DNA from: Streptomyces albiflavescens
GTDB lineage: Bacteria; Actinomycetota; Actinomycetes; Streptomycetales; Streptomycetaceae
DNA length: 64,000 bases
NCBI RefSeq assembly: GCF_014645835.1
Contig: NZ_BMMM01000010.1
Span: 310,001 to 374,000 of the forward strand
Reading direction: 5' to 3'
Part shown: positions 48,507 through 55,805 of the stretch, in pieces
How positions within the stretch are numbered: position 1 is the first letter of the stretch
How the letters are laid out: every line of letters begins with the position of its first letter
Notes under the pieces: generated by a model
The model's input: the letters and a program-made list of their open reading frames with translations, nothing else
What the model was told of the DNA's origin: nothing
Database searches by the model: none
Program-made: the position numbers and the translations under genes

Positions 48507-51116
48507 TTACAGCGTCTTGCCCGTCGCCGGGCCCACGATCAGGCCGTGGCCGAACGCGTCCACCCGTACCGTGTCGCCGTCCTTGACCTCGCCCGCGAGG
48601 ATCTCCTTGGCGAGGCGGTCGCCGATGGCGGTCTGGACGAGGCGGCGCAGCGGCCGTGCGCCGTACGCCGGGTCGTTGCCCTCGTCGGCGAGCCAGGCCA
48701 GGGCCGCGTCGGTGACCTCCAAGGTCAGCCGGCGCTCGGCGAGCCGCTTGGCGAGCCGGTCGATCTGCAGCCCCGCGATGCGCTCCAGCTCCTCCTTGTC
48801 GAGGGCGGAGAAGACCACCAGGTCGTCGAGCCGGTTGAGGAACTCCGGCTTGAAAGAGGCCCGCACGACCTCCAGCACCTGCTGCTTCTTCTCCTCCTCG
48901 GAGGTCAGCGGCTCGACGAGGAACTGACTGCCCAGGTTCGAGGTGAGGATCAGGATGGTGTTGCGGAAGTCGACCGTCCGCCCCTGACCGTCCGTCAGCC
49001 GTCCGTCGTCCAGCACCTGGAGCAGGATGTCGAAGACCTCCGGGTGCGCCTTCTCGACCTCGTCCAGCAGGACGACGCTGTACGGGCGCCGGCGGACGGC
49101 CTCGGTCAGCTGGCCGCCCTCCTCGTAGCCGACGTACCCGGGCGGGGCGCCGACCAGCCGCGCGACGGTGTGCTTCTCGCCGTACTCGCTCATGTCGATG
49201 CGGACCATGGCCCGCTCGTCGTCGAAGAGGAAGTCGGCGAGCGCCTTGGCCAGTTCGGTCTTGCCGACGCCGGTGGGGCCGAGGAAGAGGAAGGAACCGG
49301 TCGGGCGGTCCGGGTCGGCGATTCCGGCGCGGGTGCGGCGCACGGCGTCCGACACGGCCTGCACGGCCTCGGTCTGACCGATGAGCCGGCGGCCCAGCTC
49401 CTCCTCCATGCGCAGGAGTTTCTGTGTCTCGCCCTCCAGGAGCCGCCCGGCGGGGATGCCGGTCCAGGAGCCCACGACGTCGGCGATGTCGTCCGGGCCG
49501 ACCTCCTCCTTGACCATGGTGTCCTTGGCGGCTTCCTCCTCGGCCTCGGAGGCTTCCTCCAACTCCTTTTCGAGGGCCGGGATTTCGCCGTAGAGCAGCC
49601 TGGAGGCGGTGTCCAGGTCCTCGTCGCTCCGGGCGCGGCTCTGGGCGAGTTCGGCCTGGCTGCGCAGCTCGTCCAGCTTCTTCTTCAGCTCACCGACGCG
49701 GTTGAGGGACTGCCGCTCCTTGTCCCAGCGGGCGTTGAGGCCGCGCAGCTGCTCCTCCTTGTCGGCGAGGTCGCGGCGCAGCTTCTCCAGCCGCTCCTTG
49801 CTGGCGGCGTCGGTCTCCTTGCTGAGGGCCAGCTCCTCCATCTTCAACCGGTCGACGACGCGCCGGAGTTCGTCGATCTCGACGGGGGACGAGTCGATCT
49901 CCATACGCAGCCGGGACGCGGCCTCGTCGACGAGGTCGATGGCCTTGTCCGGCAGGAAGCGGGAGGTGATGTACCGGTCGGAGAGCGTCGCGGCCGCCAC
50001 CAGCGCGCTGTCGGCGATCTGGACCTTGTGGTGGGCCTCGTAGCGCCCCTTGAGCCCGCGCAGGATCGCGATCGTGTCCTCGACGGTGGGCTCGGCGACC
50101 AGCACCTGCTGGAACCGCCTCTCCAGCGCCGGGTCCTTCTCGATCCGCTCGCGGTACTCGTCGAGCGTCGTGGCACCGACCATCCGCAGCTCACCACGGG
50201 CGAGCATGGGCTTGAGCATGTTCCCGGCGTCCATGGCGGAGTCGCCGCCGGCCCCGGCGCCCACGACGGTGTGCAACTCGTCGATGAAGGTGATGATCTG
50301 CCCGTCGGAGTCCTTGATCTCGGCGAGGACGGTCTTGAGCCGCTCCTCGAACTCACCGCGGTACTTCGCGCCCGCGACCATCGCGCCGAGGTCGAGCGCG
50401 ACGAGCCGCTTGTCCTTGAGGGACTCGGGCACGTCGCCCTTCACGATGCGCTGGGCGAGCCCCTCGACGACGGCGGTCTTGCCGACACCGGGCTCACCGA
50501 TGAGGACGGGATTGTTCTTGGTACGGCGGGACAGCACCTGCACCACCCGCCGGATCTCCTGATCGCGGCCGATGACGGGGTCGAGCTTGCCCTCGCGCGC
50601 CGCGGCCGTGAAGTCGGTGCCGAACTTTTCGAGCGCCTTGTACTGGCCCTCGGGATCCGGGGTCGTCACCCGGCGCCCTCCCCTGGTCTTCTGGAACGCC
50701 TCAAGGAGCTTCTTCGCACTGGCGCCCTGCTGGGAGAGTACGTCGCCGGTGTGGCCGCCCTTCGCGGCGATACCGATGAGCAGGTGCTCCGTGGAGAGGT
50801 ACTCGTCGCCGAGCTCCTTGGCGCGCTCGGCGGCGTCGGCGATGACGGCGAGCAGCTCGCGGTTGGGCTGCGGAGGCGCGACGGTGGACCCGGTCACGCT
50901 GGGCAGGCCCGCGAGGACGCGTTCGGTCCCGGCGCGGACGGAGGCCTGGTCGGCGTCGACGGCGGCCAGCAGATCAATGATGTTCTCGTTTTCCTGCCCC
51001 CCGAGCAGCGCCAGCAGCAGGTGCGCGGGGGTCAGATCCGGGTGCCCCTCGGACACGGCCCGGTTGGTGGCCGCGTTGATCGCATCCCGGCTCCTGTTGG
51101 TCAGCTCGGCGTCCAC
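48507..51116 (-). CDS. clpB: ATP-dependent disaggregase ClpB
   Basis: Hsp100 chaperone that resolubilises aggregates with DnaK/DnaJ/GrpE; 869 residues. An N-terminal Clp repeat domain (1-145) is followed by AAA1 with Walker A GEPGVGKT near 205, a coiled-coil middle domain near 410-530 (ERLEKLRRDLADKEEQLRGL), AAA2 with GPTGVGKT near 607, and the C-terminal domain. GTG 51116 has GGAGGAG nine bases upstream. A HAIR motif upstream indicates repression by HspR, whose gene lies at 61.9 kb. Confidence 0.97.
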   Translation of the reverse strand: MDAELTNRSRDAINAATNRAVSEGHPDLTPAHLLLALLGGQENENIIDLLAAVDADQASVRAGTERVLAGLPSVTGSTVAPPQPNRELLAVIADAAERAKELGDEYLSTEHLLIGIAAKGGHTGDVLSQQGASAKKLLEAFQKTRGGRRVTTPDPEGQYKALEKFGTDFTAAAREGKLDPVIGRDQEIRRVVQVLSRRTKNNPVLIGEPGVGKTAVVEGLAQRIVKGDVPESLKDKRLVALDLGAMVAGAKYRGEFEERLKTVLAEIKDSDGQIITFIDELHTVVGAGAGGDSAMDAGNMLKPMLARGELRMVGATTLDEYRERIEKDPALERRFQQVLVAEPTVEDTIAILRGLKGRYEAHHKVQIADSALVAAATLSDRYITSRFLPDKAIDLVDEAASRLRMEIDSSPVEIDELRRVVDRLKMEELALSKETDAASKERLEKLRRDLADKEEQLRGLNARWDKERQSLNRVGELKKKLDELRSQAELAQSRARSDEDLDTASRLLYGEIPALEKELEEASEAEEEAAKDTMVKEEVGPDDIADVVGSWTGIPAGRLLEGETQKLLRMEEELGRRLIGQTEAVQAVSDAVRRTRAGIADPDRPTGSFLFLGPTGVGKTELAKALADFLFDDERAMVRIDMSEYGEKHTVARLVGAPPGYVGYEEGGQLTEAVRRRPYSVVLLDEVEKAHPEVFDILLQVLDDGRLTDGQGRTVDFRNTILILTSNLGSQFLVEPLTSEEEKKQQVLEVVRASFKPEFLNRLDDLVVFSALDKEELERIAGLQIDRLAKRLAERRLTLEVTDAALAWLADEGNDPAYGARPLRRLVQTAIGDRLAKEILAGEVKDGDTVRVDAFGHGLIVGPATGKTL

Positions 51117-51202
51117 GGTCGTGTTCTCCTCCTTGCGTCAGCGGTCCTGCGTACGTCCCTCGTGCCAGCATCCCTCATGCTGAGTGTGCCAACGGGCACA
51201 AA

Positions 51203-51223
51203 GTTGAGTCTATTCCACTCAAG
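51203..51223. promoter_or_regulatory. HAIR element (HspR operator) upstream of clpB
   Basis: GTTGAGT-N7-ACTCAAG, matching the HspR-associated inverted repeat CTTGAGT-N7-ACTCAAG at all but one base. It lies 87 bases upstream of the clpB start and 29 bases upstream of the divergent PPOX gene. HspR binding to HAIR at clpB is established for S. coelicolor; the assignment here follows from sequence match. Confidence 0.9.
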
Positions 51224-51251
51224 GGCGCGGCGGGGCGTAGATTCGGGCCTC

Positions 51252-51665
51252 ATGGCTTCGTATCCGGTGGACCCGCGGCAGCCCGACGCCGCCTACCTCA
51301 GCTTTTGGCGTGAGCGGCACCTGTGCACGCTCTCGACGCTCCGTCCCGACGGGAGCCCGCACGTGGTGCCGGTCGGGGTGACCTACGACCCCGAGGCGGG
51401 CCTGGCCCGGGTGATCACCAACAAGTCCAGCGCGAAGGTGGGCCACGTGCTGGCGGCGGGGGCGGACGGCGCGCGGGTCGCGGTCTGCCAGGTGGACGGC
51501 CGCCGCTGGGCGACGCTGGAGGGGCGGGCGACGGTGTCCGTCGACCCGGCGCGCGTCGCGGAGGCCGAACGGCGGTACGCGGAGCGGTACGGACGGGTGC
51601 CGTCGCCGAACCCGTCCCGCGTGGTGATCGAGATCGACCTGACCTCGGCGATGGGGCGCGGCTGA
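51252..51665 (+). CDS. PPOX-class F420/flavin-dependent oxidoreductase
   Basis: Split-barrel flavoprotein of 137 residues, the PPOX/F420-binding type. Blocks: FWRERHLCTLSTLRPDGSPH, VVPVGVTYDP, ARVITNKSSAKVGHVL, and WATLEGRATVSVDP. Such proteins reduce quinones, biliverdin or related compounds with F420H2; the substrate is unknown. ATG 51252 has no strong Shine-Dalgarno and lies 29 bases from the HAIR motif, so HspR could affect it as well. Confidence 0.85.
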   Translation: MASYPVDPRQPDAAYLSFWRERHLCTLSTLRPDGSPHVVPVGVTYDPEAGLARVITNKSSAKVGHVLAAGADGARVAVCQVDGRRWATLEGRATVSVDPARVAEAERRYAERYGRVPSPNPSRVVIEIDLTSAMGRG

Positions 51666-51715
51666 TTTCAGCCTCAGTCAGTACGGGCCGATACCGGGAG
51701 GTTTCACGTAAAACT

Positions 51716-51756
51716 GCAGCGGCGTCACCGTGTTCAGGTCACGGTGACGCCGCTGC
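51716..51756. terminator. Bidirectional terminator hairpin
   Basis: GCAGCGGCGTCACCGTG and its perfect complement form a 17-bp stem with a 7-base TTCAGGT loop, between the convergent PPOX gene (ends 51665) and the Rieske-like gene (ends 51800). Confidence 0.85.
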
Positions 51757-51799
51757 GGGGGGAAGTACCTGAGCGATCTACTACGACGGGGGAATCGCG

Positions 51800-52135
51800 T
51801 CAGGCACTGCGGGGGGTGGCTGCAATGGTCTGCACGTCCGGGGCTTCCGGTTCGGCCAGCCGGTGGTCGCGCTGGTCGAGGTTCACAAAGATCATTCCGT
51901 ATCGAATGGCACACCGCACTGGCTGCGGCGCCCCCCGAGGCCGCCGCAGACACCGGTACGCCCGCACGTCGTCCTCTTCGTCCCGGGTAACCACCACCGG
52001 TTCCCCGAACACGGTCACCATCAGTGAGTCACCGCTGTGGGGGATGGCGGTGGCCAGGTCGATGAAGTGCCAGCCGGAGCGATAGGCGGTGGCCATTTCG
52101 CGGCGGAATGAGCGGTCGTCGGGAGGAGTCGTCAC
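51800..52135 (-). CDS. Rieske-like protein lacking both cluster histidines
   Basis: Soluble protein of 111 residues. The first 90 residues follow a Rieske [2Fe-2S] domain: SGWHFIDLATAIPHSG, then VFGEPVVVTRDEEDDVRAY, then RCLRRPRGAPQ and RCAIRYGMIFVNLD. Where a Rieske domain has CxH and CxxH, this protein has C-L-R and C-A-I-R, so both cysteines remain but both histidines are arginine, and the inter-motif distance is shortened. It cannot hold a normal cluster. GTG 52135 begins one base after the stop of the peptide gene, with GGAG inside the peptide's last codons, so translation is coupled. Function unknown. Confidence 0.72.
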   Translation of the reverse strand: MTTPPDDRSFRREMATAYRSGWHFIDLATAIPHSGDSLMVTVFGEPVVVTRDEEDDVRAYRCLRRPRGAPQPVRCAIRYGMIFVNLDQRDHRLAEPEAPDVQTIAATPRSA

Positions 52136-52136
52136 G

Positions 52137-52346
52137 TCAGCTCCACACGCTGTCATCAGTGCCGACAGGAGTGCTGCCATCACCGGTCGTCGCGGATGCG
52201 ACTGTTATCGACCAGACACTGTCCGCTCGGACGTCGCCCTTCGCATTCGCGAGGCCACTCAGCGCTCCGAAGGCCACAACGGCGGAGAAGGCGGCGACAA
52301 GCACCGAGCGAAGCATTTTGTTACCCATAGTCGGCTTCGTCCTCAC
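52137..52346 (-). CDS. Small secreted peptide with duplicated DSVWS motif
   Basis: Precursor of 69 residues. A basic n-region (MRTKPTMGNKMLR), hydrophobic core (SVLVAAFSAVVAFGALSG) and ANA cleavage site near residue 35 predict Sec export. The mature peptide would be about 34 residues, without Cys, with DSVWS at residues 42-46 and again as the exact C-terminus (65-69). The start is GTG 52346 with GAGGGGA seven bases upstream; ATG 52328 is possible. It is followed after one base by the Rieske-like gene and is divergent from a LuxR-type regulator. I suggest a signalling peptide; this is inference. Confidence 0.72.
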   Translation of the reverse strand: MRTKPTMGNKMLRSVLVAAFSAVVAFGALSGLANAKGDVRADSVWSITVASATTGDGSTPVGTDDSVWS

Positions 52347-52459
52347 TTGAAGGTCCCCTCTTCCCCCGTCGAATACGACGATGGCTCATTCGGGCACGTC
52401 ATGGCCACACAATCGGTGCATCATGTTCCTGCACGTTCAGGACCCTGGGGGGTGGAGAT
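52347..52459. promoter_or_regulatory. Divergent promoter region, peptide operon / LuxR regulator
   Basis: 113 bases, less GC-rich than the surroundings. It contains the dyad CGTCG-AATA-CGACG (52367-52380) and a weaker GTGCA-N9-TGCAC (52416-52434). Either could be a regulator site; promoter hexamers are not clear enough to call. Confidence 0.4.
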
Positions 52460-53443
52460 TTGACAGCAAAGCGGACAGAAGCGACACATCCCCATGCTGT
52501 AACCGAACTGTGTGAGGAAGGTGGACGCCTCTACGCGAACGCCTTGCGCACAGGACGTATCGCCCGCACGGATGTGGAGCCCGCTCCCTGCCTGATGGAG
52601 TTCGCTCTTCTTCACCCTGATCCTGACGATGTGAACTGGCTGCGCCCCGTACCCCCGTCGGTCGCCCTGGCTCAGCGGCTCAACTCGATAGAGCACGAGA
52701 TAACCGAGCGTCGGCGGTTGTCCATCAACCTCGCCGAAGCTTTCGAGCCGTTCATGGCCCTCAGCGCTCAGGCGACGGCGCCCACTCACTCAATCACGGT
52801 GCTGGAGGGCCTCGACCGCATCAATGCGGCACTCGACCTCGCCACGGCCCAGTGTCAGAACGAGATGCTCACGGTCCAGCCGAGTGGACACCGCCCCGAG
52901 GCCAGACTCATTGAGGGGCTGGAACGAGACAGGCCGCTGATCGAGCGCGGGGTGAGGATCCGAACTCTCTACCAGCACACTGCCAGGTACAGTCCCGAGA
53001 GGCTGGCCTACGTGGATCACTTCGCCAACGGCAAGGTGGAGTACCGCACGATCGATGAACTGGTCGAGCGCCTCATCATCTGCGACGAGAACGTCGCTTT
53101 CATCCCCATCCGCGACGACCGGCAGGTCGCCCTGGAACTTCGTCATCCGGGCCTCGTCAGCTACTTGATCAAGGTCTTCGAGTTCATGTGGGGCCGCGCG
53201 GTCCCGCTGAGCGCCGGTGCCCCTTATGAAACCGACCCGGACGGCATCACCAACATCCAGCACTCCATTGCCAAACTCCTCGTGGAGGGCCACGTAGACG
53301 AGGCCATAGCCCGCCGCCTCGGCATGAACGTCCGCACCTGCCGCGCCCACATAGCCAAGCTGGCCACCGCGCTCGGCAGCGGAAGCCGGGCACAACTCGG
53401 CTTTCTCATAGCGCAGTCGGGAATCCTGGATCAGGATCACTGA
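52460..53443 (+). CDS. LuxR-type regulator with TrmB-like sensor region
   Basis: Regulator of 327 residues. The N-terminal third is helical, the middle (about residues 110-265) resembles PLD-like TrmB sensor domains (ALDLATAQCQNEMLTVQPSG, ERLIICDENVAFIPIRDD, VALELRHPGLVSYLIKVFEF), and the C-terminus is a GerE HTH (IAKLLVEGHVDEAIARRLGM, then NVRTCRAHIAKLATALGSGS). No receiver domain. TTG 52460 follows a G-rich stretch ending GGTGGAG. Divergent from the secreted peptide operon, hence a candidate sensor or controller of it. Paralogue at 53543-54586. Confidence 0.82.
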   Translation: MTAKRTEATHPHAVTELCEEGGRLYANALRTGRIARTDVEPAPCLMEFALLHPDPDDVNWLRPVPPSVALAQRLNSIEHEITERRRLSINLAEAFEPFMALSAQATAPTHSITVLEGLDRINAALDLATAQCQNEMLTVQPSGHRPEARLIEGLERDRPLIERGVRIRTLYQHTARYSPERLAYVDHFANGKVEYRTIDELVERLIICDENVAFIPIRDDRQVALELRHPGLVSYLIKVFEFMWGRAVPLSAGAPYETDPDGITNIQHSIAKLLVEGHVDEAIARRLGMNVRTCRAHIAKLATALGSGSRAQLGFLIAQSGILDQDH

Positions 53444-53466
53444 ATGCCGACGGGGGAGAGGGACAG

Positions 53467-53589
53467 GTCCGCACAGCGCACGTCCACATCGCCAAGCTCG
53501 CCGCCACCCTCGGCAGCGAGAGCCGAGCCCAACTCGGCTACCTCATCGGCCAGTCGGGGATCCTTGATCAGGAACACCAGGAGCGGTGA
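53467..53589 (+). pseudogene. C-terminal remnant of a third LuxR-type regulator
   Basis: Plus-strand frame VRTAHVHIAKLAATLGSES, then RAQLGYLIGQSGILDQ and a stop at 53587-53589, nearly identical to the end of the regulator at 52460 (HIAKLATALGSGSRAQLGFL). There is no upstream coding sequence. It begins 23 bases after that gene's stop and overlaps the 3' end of the minus-strand paralogue. It shows that another copy of this regulator was lost or recombined here. Confidence 0.8.
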
Positions 53590-54586
53590 CCGGTAGCAGC
53601 TCGGGAGAGCGCGGAGGCCCGTCCAGGCCCGCCTGAGCGATACGCACCCCCAACTGCGTGCGGCTCGCCGCCCCCAGCGTCTCCGAGAGGCGGGCGATGT
53701 GCGCCCGGCACGTACGGACGCTGATTCCGAGCCGCTCCGCGACCACCGCGTCCTGGTGGCCCTCCGCCAGCAGGGCGGCGATCGAGCGCTCCCGGTGGGT
53801 GATGCCCTCGATGCCGGTGGACGGGAGCGGCGACGTCAGCGGGATCGCCAGGCGCCACAGCCGCTCGAAGACCGTGACCAGGTAGTCCACCAGCGCCGGG
53901 TGGCGCAGCTCCAGCGCGATGGTGCGGTCGGAGTTCGCCGGGATGAACGCGACCTTGCGGTCGAAGAGGATGAGCCGCTCCACGACCTCGTCGAGGGTGC
54001 GGGCCTGCGCCGCGTCGCCCATCAGCTCCATGTAGTTCAGGAGGCCCTGGCCGTGCCGGGCCACATGTGTGTACAGGTCGCGCATGCGTACGCCCCGGCG
54101 GCGCATCTCCAGCGCCCGGTGCAGACCCTCGGAGAGTTCGTCCTCGCGGCGGATGCCGCCCGGCTGCACGGCGAGGACCTCGCTCGTGCACTCCTCGGTC
54201 GCCTTGTCCATGGCGGCCTGGATCCGCGGCAATCCGTCGAGGACGCGGATCGCCACGCCCTCGGCCGGCGCCTGGACGCGCCCGCCGAGCCCCGCGTACC
54301 ACTCGAACGCGGACACCGCGTCGCCCACCCGCGCCTGGCTCGCGCTGACCTCCTCGTACACGCCCCGCAGCAGTCGCGTCATGACCTCCTGCGGCGAGGT
54401 CGGCACCAGCCAGCCCATGTCGTCGGGGTCGGGGTGCAGCAGCGCCAACTCCAAGAGGCAGGGCACCGGTTCGGCGTCCTCGCGGGGCACGCGGCCGCGC
54501 CGCACGGCCCGGGAGTACACCCGGTCGCCGACCTCGCACAGTCGGTCAGCGCCGTGCGGATGCGTGTCCGTCCCGTGCCCGGCCAT
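53543..54586 (-). CDS. LuxR-type regulator with TrmB-like sensor region, second paralogue
   Basis: Regulator of 347 residues, same architecture as the gene at 52460: helical N-terminus (PCLLELALLHPDPDDMGWL is shared almost exactly), TrmB-like middle (KATEECTSEVLAVQPGGIRR, VAFIPANSDRTIALELRHP), GerE HTH (IAALLAEGHQDAVVAERLGI, SVRTCRAHIARLSETLGAAS). The last 25 residues are Pro-rich and encoded opposite the remnant of a third copy, so the natural C-terminus may have been replaced. ATG 54586 has GAGG six bases upstream. Two 32-bp direct repeats lie in its promoter region. Confidence 0.82.
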   Translation of the reverse strand: MAGHGTDTHPHGADRLCEVGDRVYSRAVRRGRVPREDAEPVPCLLELALLHPDPDDMGWLVPTSPQEVMTRLLRGVYEEVSASQARVGDAVSAFEWYAGLGGRVQAPAEGVAIRVLDGLPRIQAAMDKATEECTSEVLAVQPGGIRREDELSEGLHRALEMRRRGVRMRDLYTHVARHGQGLLNYMELMGDAAQARTLDEVVERLILFDRKVAFIPANSDRTIALELRHPALVDYLVTVFERLWRLAIPLTSPLPSTGIEGITHRERSIAALLAEGHQDAVVAERLGISVRTCRAHIARLSETLGAASRTQLGVRIAQAGLDGPPRSPELLPVTAPGVPDQGSPTGR

Positions 54587-54620
54587 CTTCCACCTCTGGC
54601 TCCAACCCTGGCGTAAGCCC

Positions 54621-54684
54621 CGCGTTCCAGCGTCTTTCGCAGCGCAACTACTCGCGTTCCGGCGTCTTCCGCAGCGCAACTATG
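54621..54684. repeat. Two 32-bp direct repeats upstream of the second LuxR paralogue
   Basis: CGCGTTCCAGCGTCTTTCGC followed by AGCGCAACTACT (54621-54652), repeated with three or four changes at 54653-54684, 35-98 bases upstream of the regulator start. They could be tandem operator sites or a simple duplication. Confidence 0.7.
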
Positions 54685-54990
54685 CGCGGACCCGTCCGGC
54701 ATCGCAACACGGCTGCCCCGCCCGCGCGCCCCCTCTCGCCCTTATTCGCGGGCAAAAGTCCCCACCTCCGCCCCGCCCCTTGCAACAAGCTGACGGTGCC
54801 GCCGACCCGGCACCCGGTGCGTCGCGGGTCCGATTCCCGCGGGCGCGACGGCCGCTCCGAGCGGCCCTGGTGGGTCACCCTCCTTTTTCGGCCAGGGCCC
54901 CGCGTGCGCCGACGCACGGCGAAAGGCCGCGTGAACCGCCGGAAATCACTGAGTGATCGGTGTGTTGCGAACCGCGCTTGACGTCAATTC
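54685..54990. other. Non-coding stretch between regulator and ATP-grasp remnant
   Basis: About 300 bases. I see no gene. It contains the hairpin GGCCGCT/AGCGGCC (54850-54866) followed about 16 bases later by a TTTTT run, weakly terminator-like on the plus strand, and a GCGGGTCCGATTCCCGC stem that mimics a tRNA T-arm without the rest of a tRNA. Confidence 0.45.
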
Positions 54991-55176
54991 ATGGCGGACA
55001 TCATTGACGCATACGCGTTGGCCGAGGCGTGGGACGGGATGTTTGTGCGGCCGGGTGAGGTCAGGACCGCCGGTGAGCCGGTGCCGGCGGCGCTGCAGGC
55101 GATCGAGCCGGGTGAACTGCGGTTCCCGGCCACGGTCGGAGGGCGTCAGGAGGCGGCCGGCTCCCAGGGCCCGTAG
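54991..55176 (+). pseudogene. N-terminal remnant of a circularly permuted ATP-grasp gene
   Basis: ADIIDAYALAEAWDGMFVRP then GEVRTAGEPVPAALQAIEPG and ELRF strongly recall the N-terminus of type 2 circularly permuted ATP-grasp proteins (DAYALxxAWDEMFxxPG, then P-ELR). After about 46 residues the similarity stops and the frame runs into the 3' end of the VanX-like gene on the other strand. The rest of the expected ~500-residue gene and its alpha-E and transglutaminase partners are absent. Confidence 0.6.
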
Positions 55177-55805
55177 ATCGCCTGGTCGGCGCCCGTCGCG
55201 AGGGCCCAGTAGCGGTCGCCGTACGACCAGTGCCACCACTCGGTGGGGTAGTTGACCAAGCCCGCGGCGGTCAACGCGGCGGCGAGGAGCTGCCGATGGG
55301 CGCGTGCCGTCGCGCCGATGTTGTCCGCGTCGGTGTAGCAGGCGCCGTCGCTCTCCTCGGGGTTCGCGTTCACGCGCGTGCCCATGTCCAGCTCGTGGCC
55401 GTCGGCGTCCACGAGGGTGAGGTCGACAGCGGCGCCCGCGCTGTGCGGGGCGATCTCCGGCGGGGACACGTAACGGCTCGCCGCGTCTCGGACGCGCTCC
55501 GGGTCCCAGTCGGGGTGTGCCGCGCGCAGTTCACCGGCGTACCGCTCGAAGTAGAGCCGCTGCAAGGAGGGCGGGCGAAAGCCCTCGACGAACAGCAGCC
55601 GTACCCCGTCCGGCAGCAGGGCACCGGCCTCCACGAGCCGGCGCAGAACCCCTTCCCTCAGTTGGGCGTACGCCCCCGAGTCGTCCTGCCTGCGGGCGTC
55701 CACGGGGAACGGGGCCTTCGCGCGTACGTCGCGGAGCGGCTCGCCACAGTCCACGACGGGTATCGCGGCGATCTTCGGGTCGGACATCAACACGATCCTG
55801 GTCAT
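55146..55805 (-). CDS. D-Ala-D-Ala dipeptidase (VanX-like, M15D)
   Basis: Zn peptidase of 219 residues, cytoplasmic (no signal peptide). FVEGFRPPSLQRLYFERY carries the substrate arginine; the zinc motif is APHSAGAAVDLTLVD (SxHxxGxAxD) and the catalytic Glu with the last His are in PTEWWHWSYGD. VanX enzymes hydrolyse D-Ala-D-Ala; in glycopeptide resistance they act with VanH and VanA, which are not here, so cell-wall recycling is likelier. ATG 55805 overlaps the MFS stop by four bases. Confidence 0.88.
   Translation of the reverse strand: MTRIVLMSDPKIAAIPVVDCGEPLRDVRAKAPFPVDARRQDDSGAYAQLREGVLRRLVEAGALLPDGVRLLFVEGFRPPSLQRLYFERYAGELRAAHPDWDPERVRDAASRYVSPPEIAPHSAGAAVDLTLVDADGHELDMGTRVNANPEESDGACYTDADNIGATARAHRQLLAAALTAAGLVNYPTEWWHWSYGDRYWALATGADQAIYGPWEPAAS

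Noticed and set aside
48546..51665. Plus-strand open frame of about 1,040 codons antisense to clpB
   Set aside because: It is the mirror frame of a GC-rich, well-conserved gene. The composition (Leu/Val/Gly/Asp with few Lys) and lack of motifs are typical of shadow frames; only its last part coincides with the real PPOX gene.
54830..54855. tRNA-like T-arm GCGGGTCCGATTCCCGC
   Set aside because: No acceptor stem partner, no anticodon arm with a 7-base loop and no CCA-proximal pairing could be found; best read as a chance GC hairpin.
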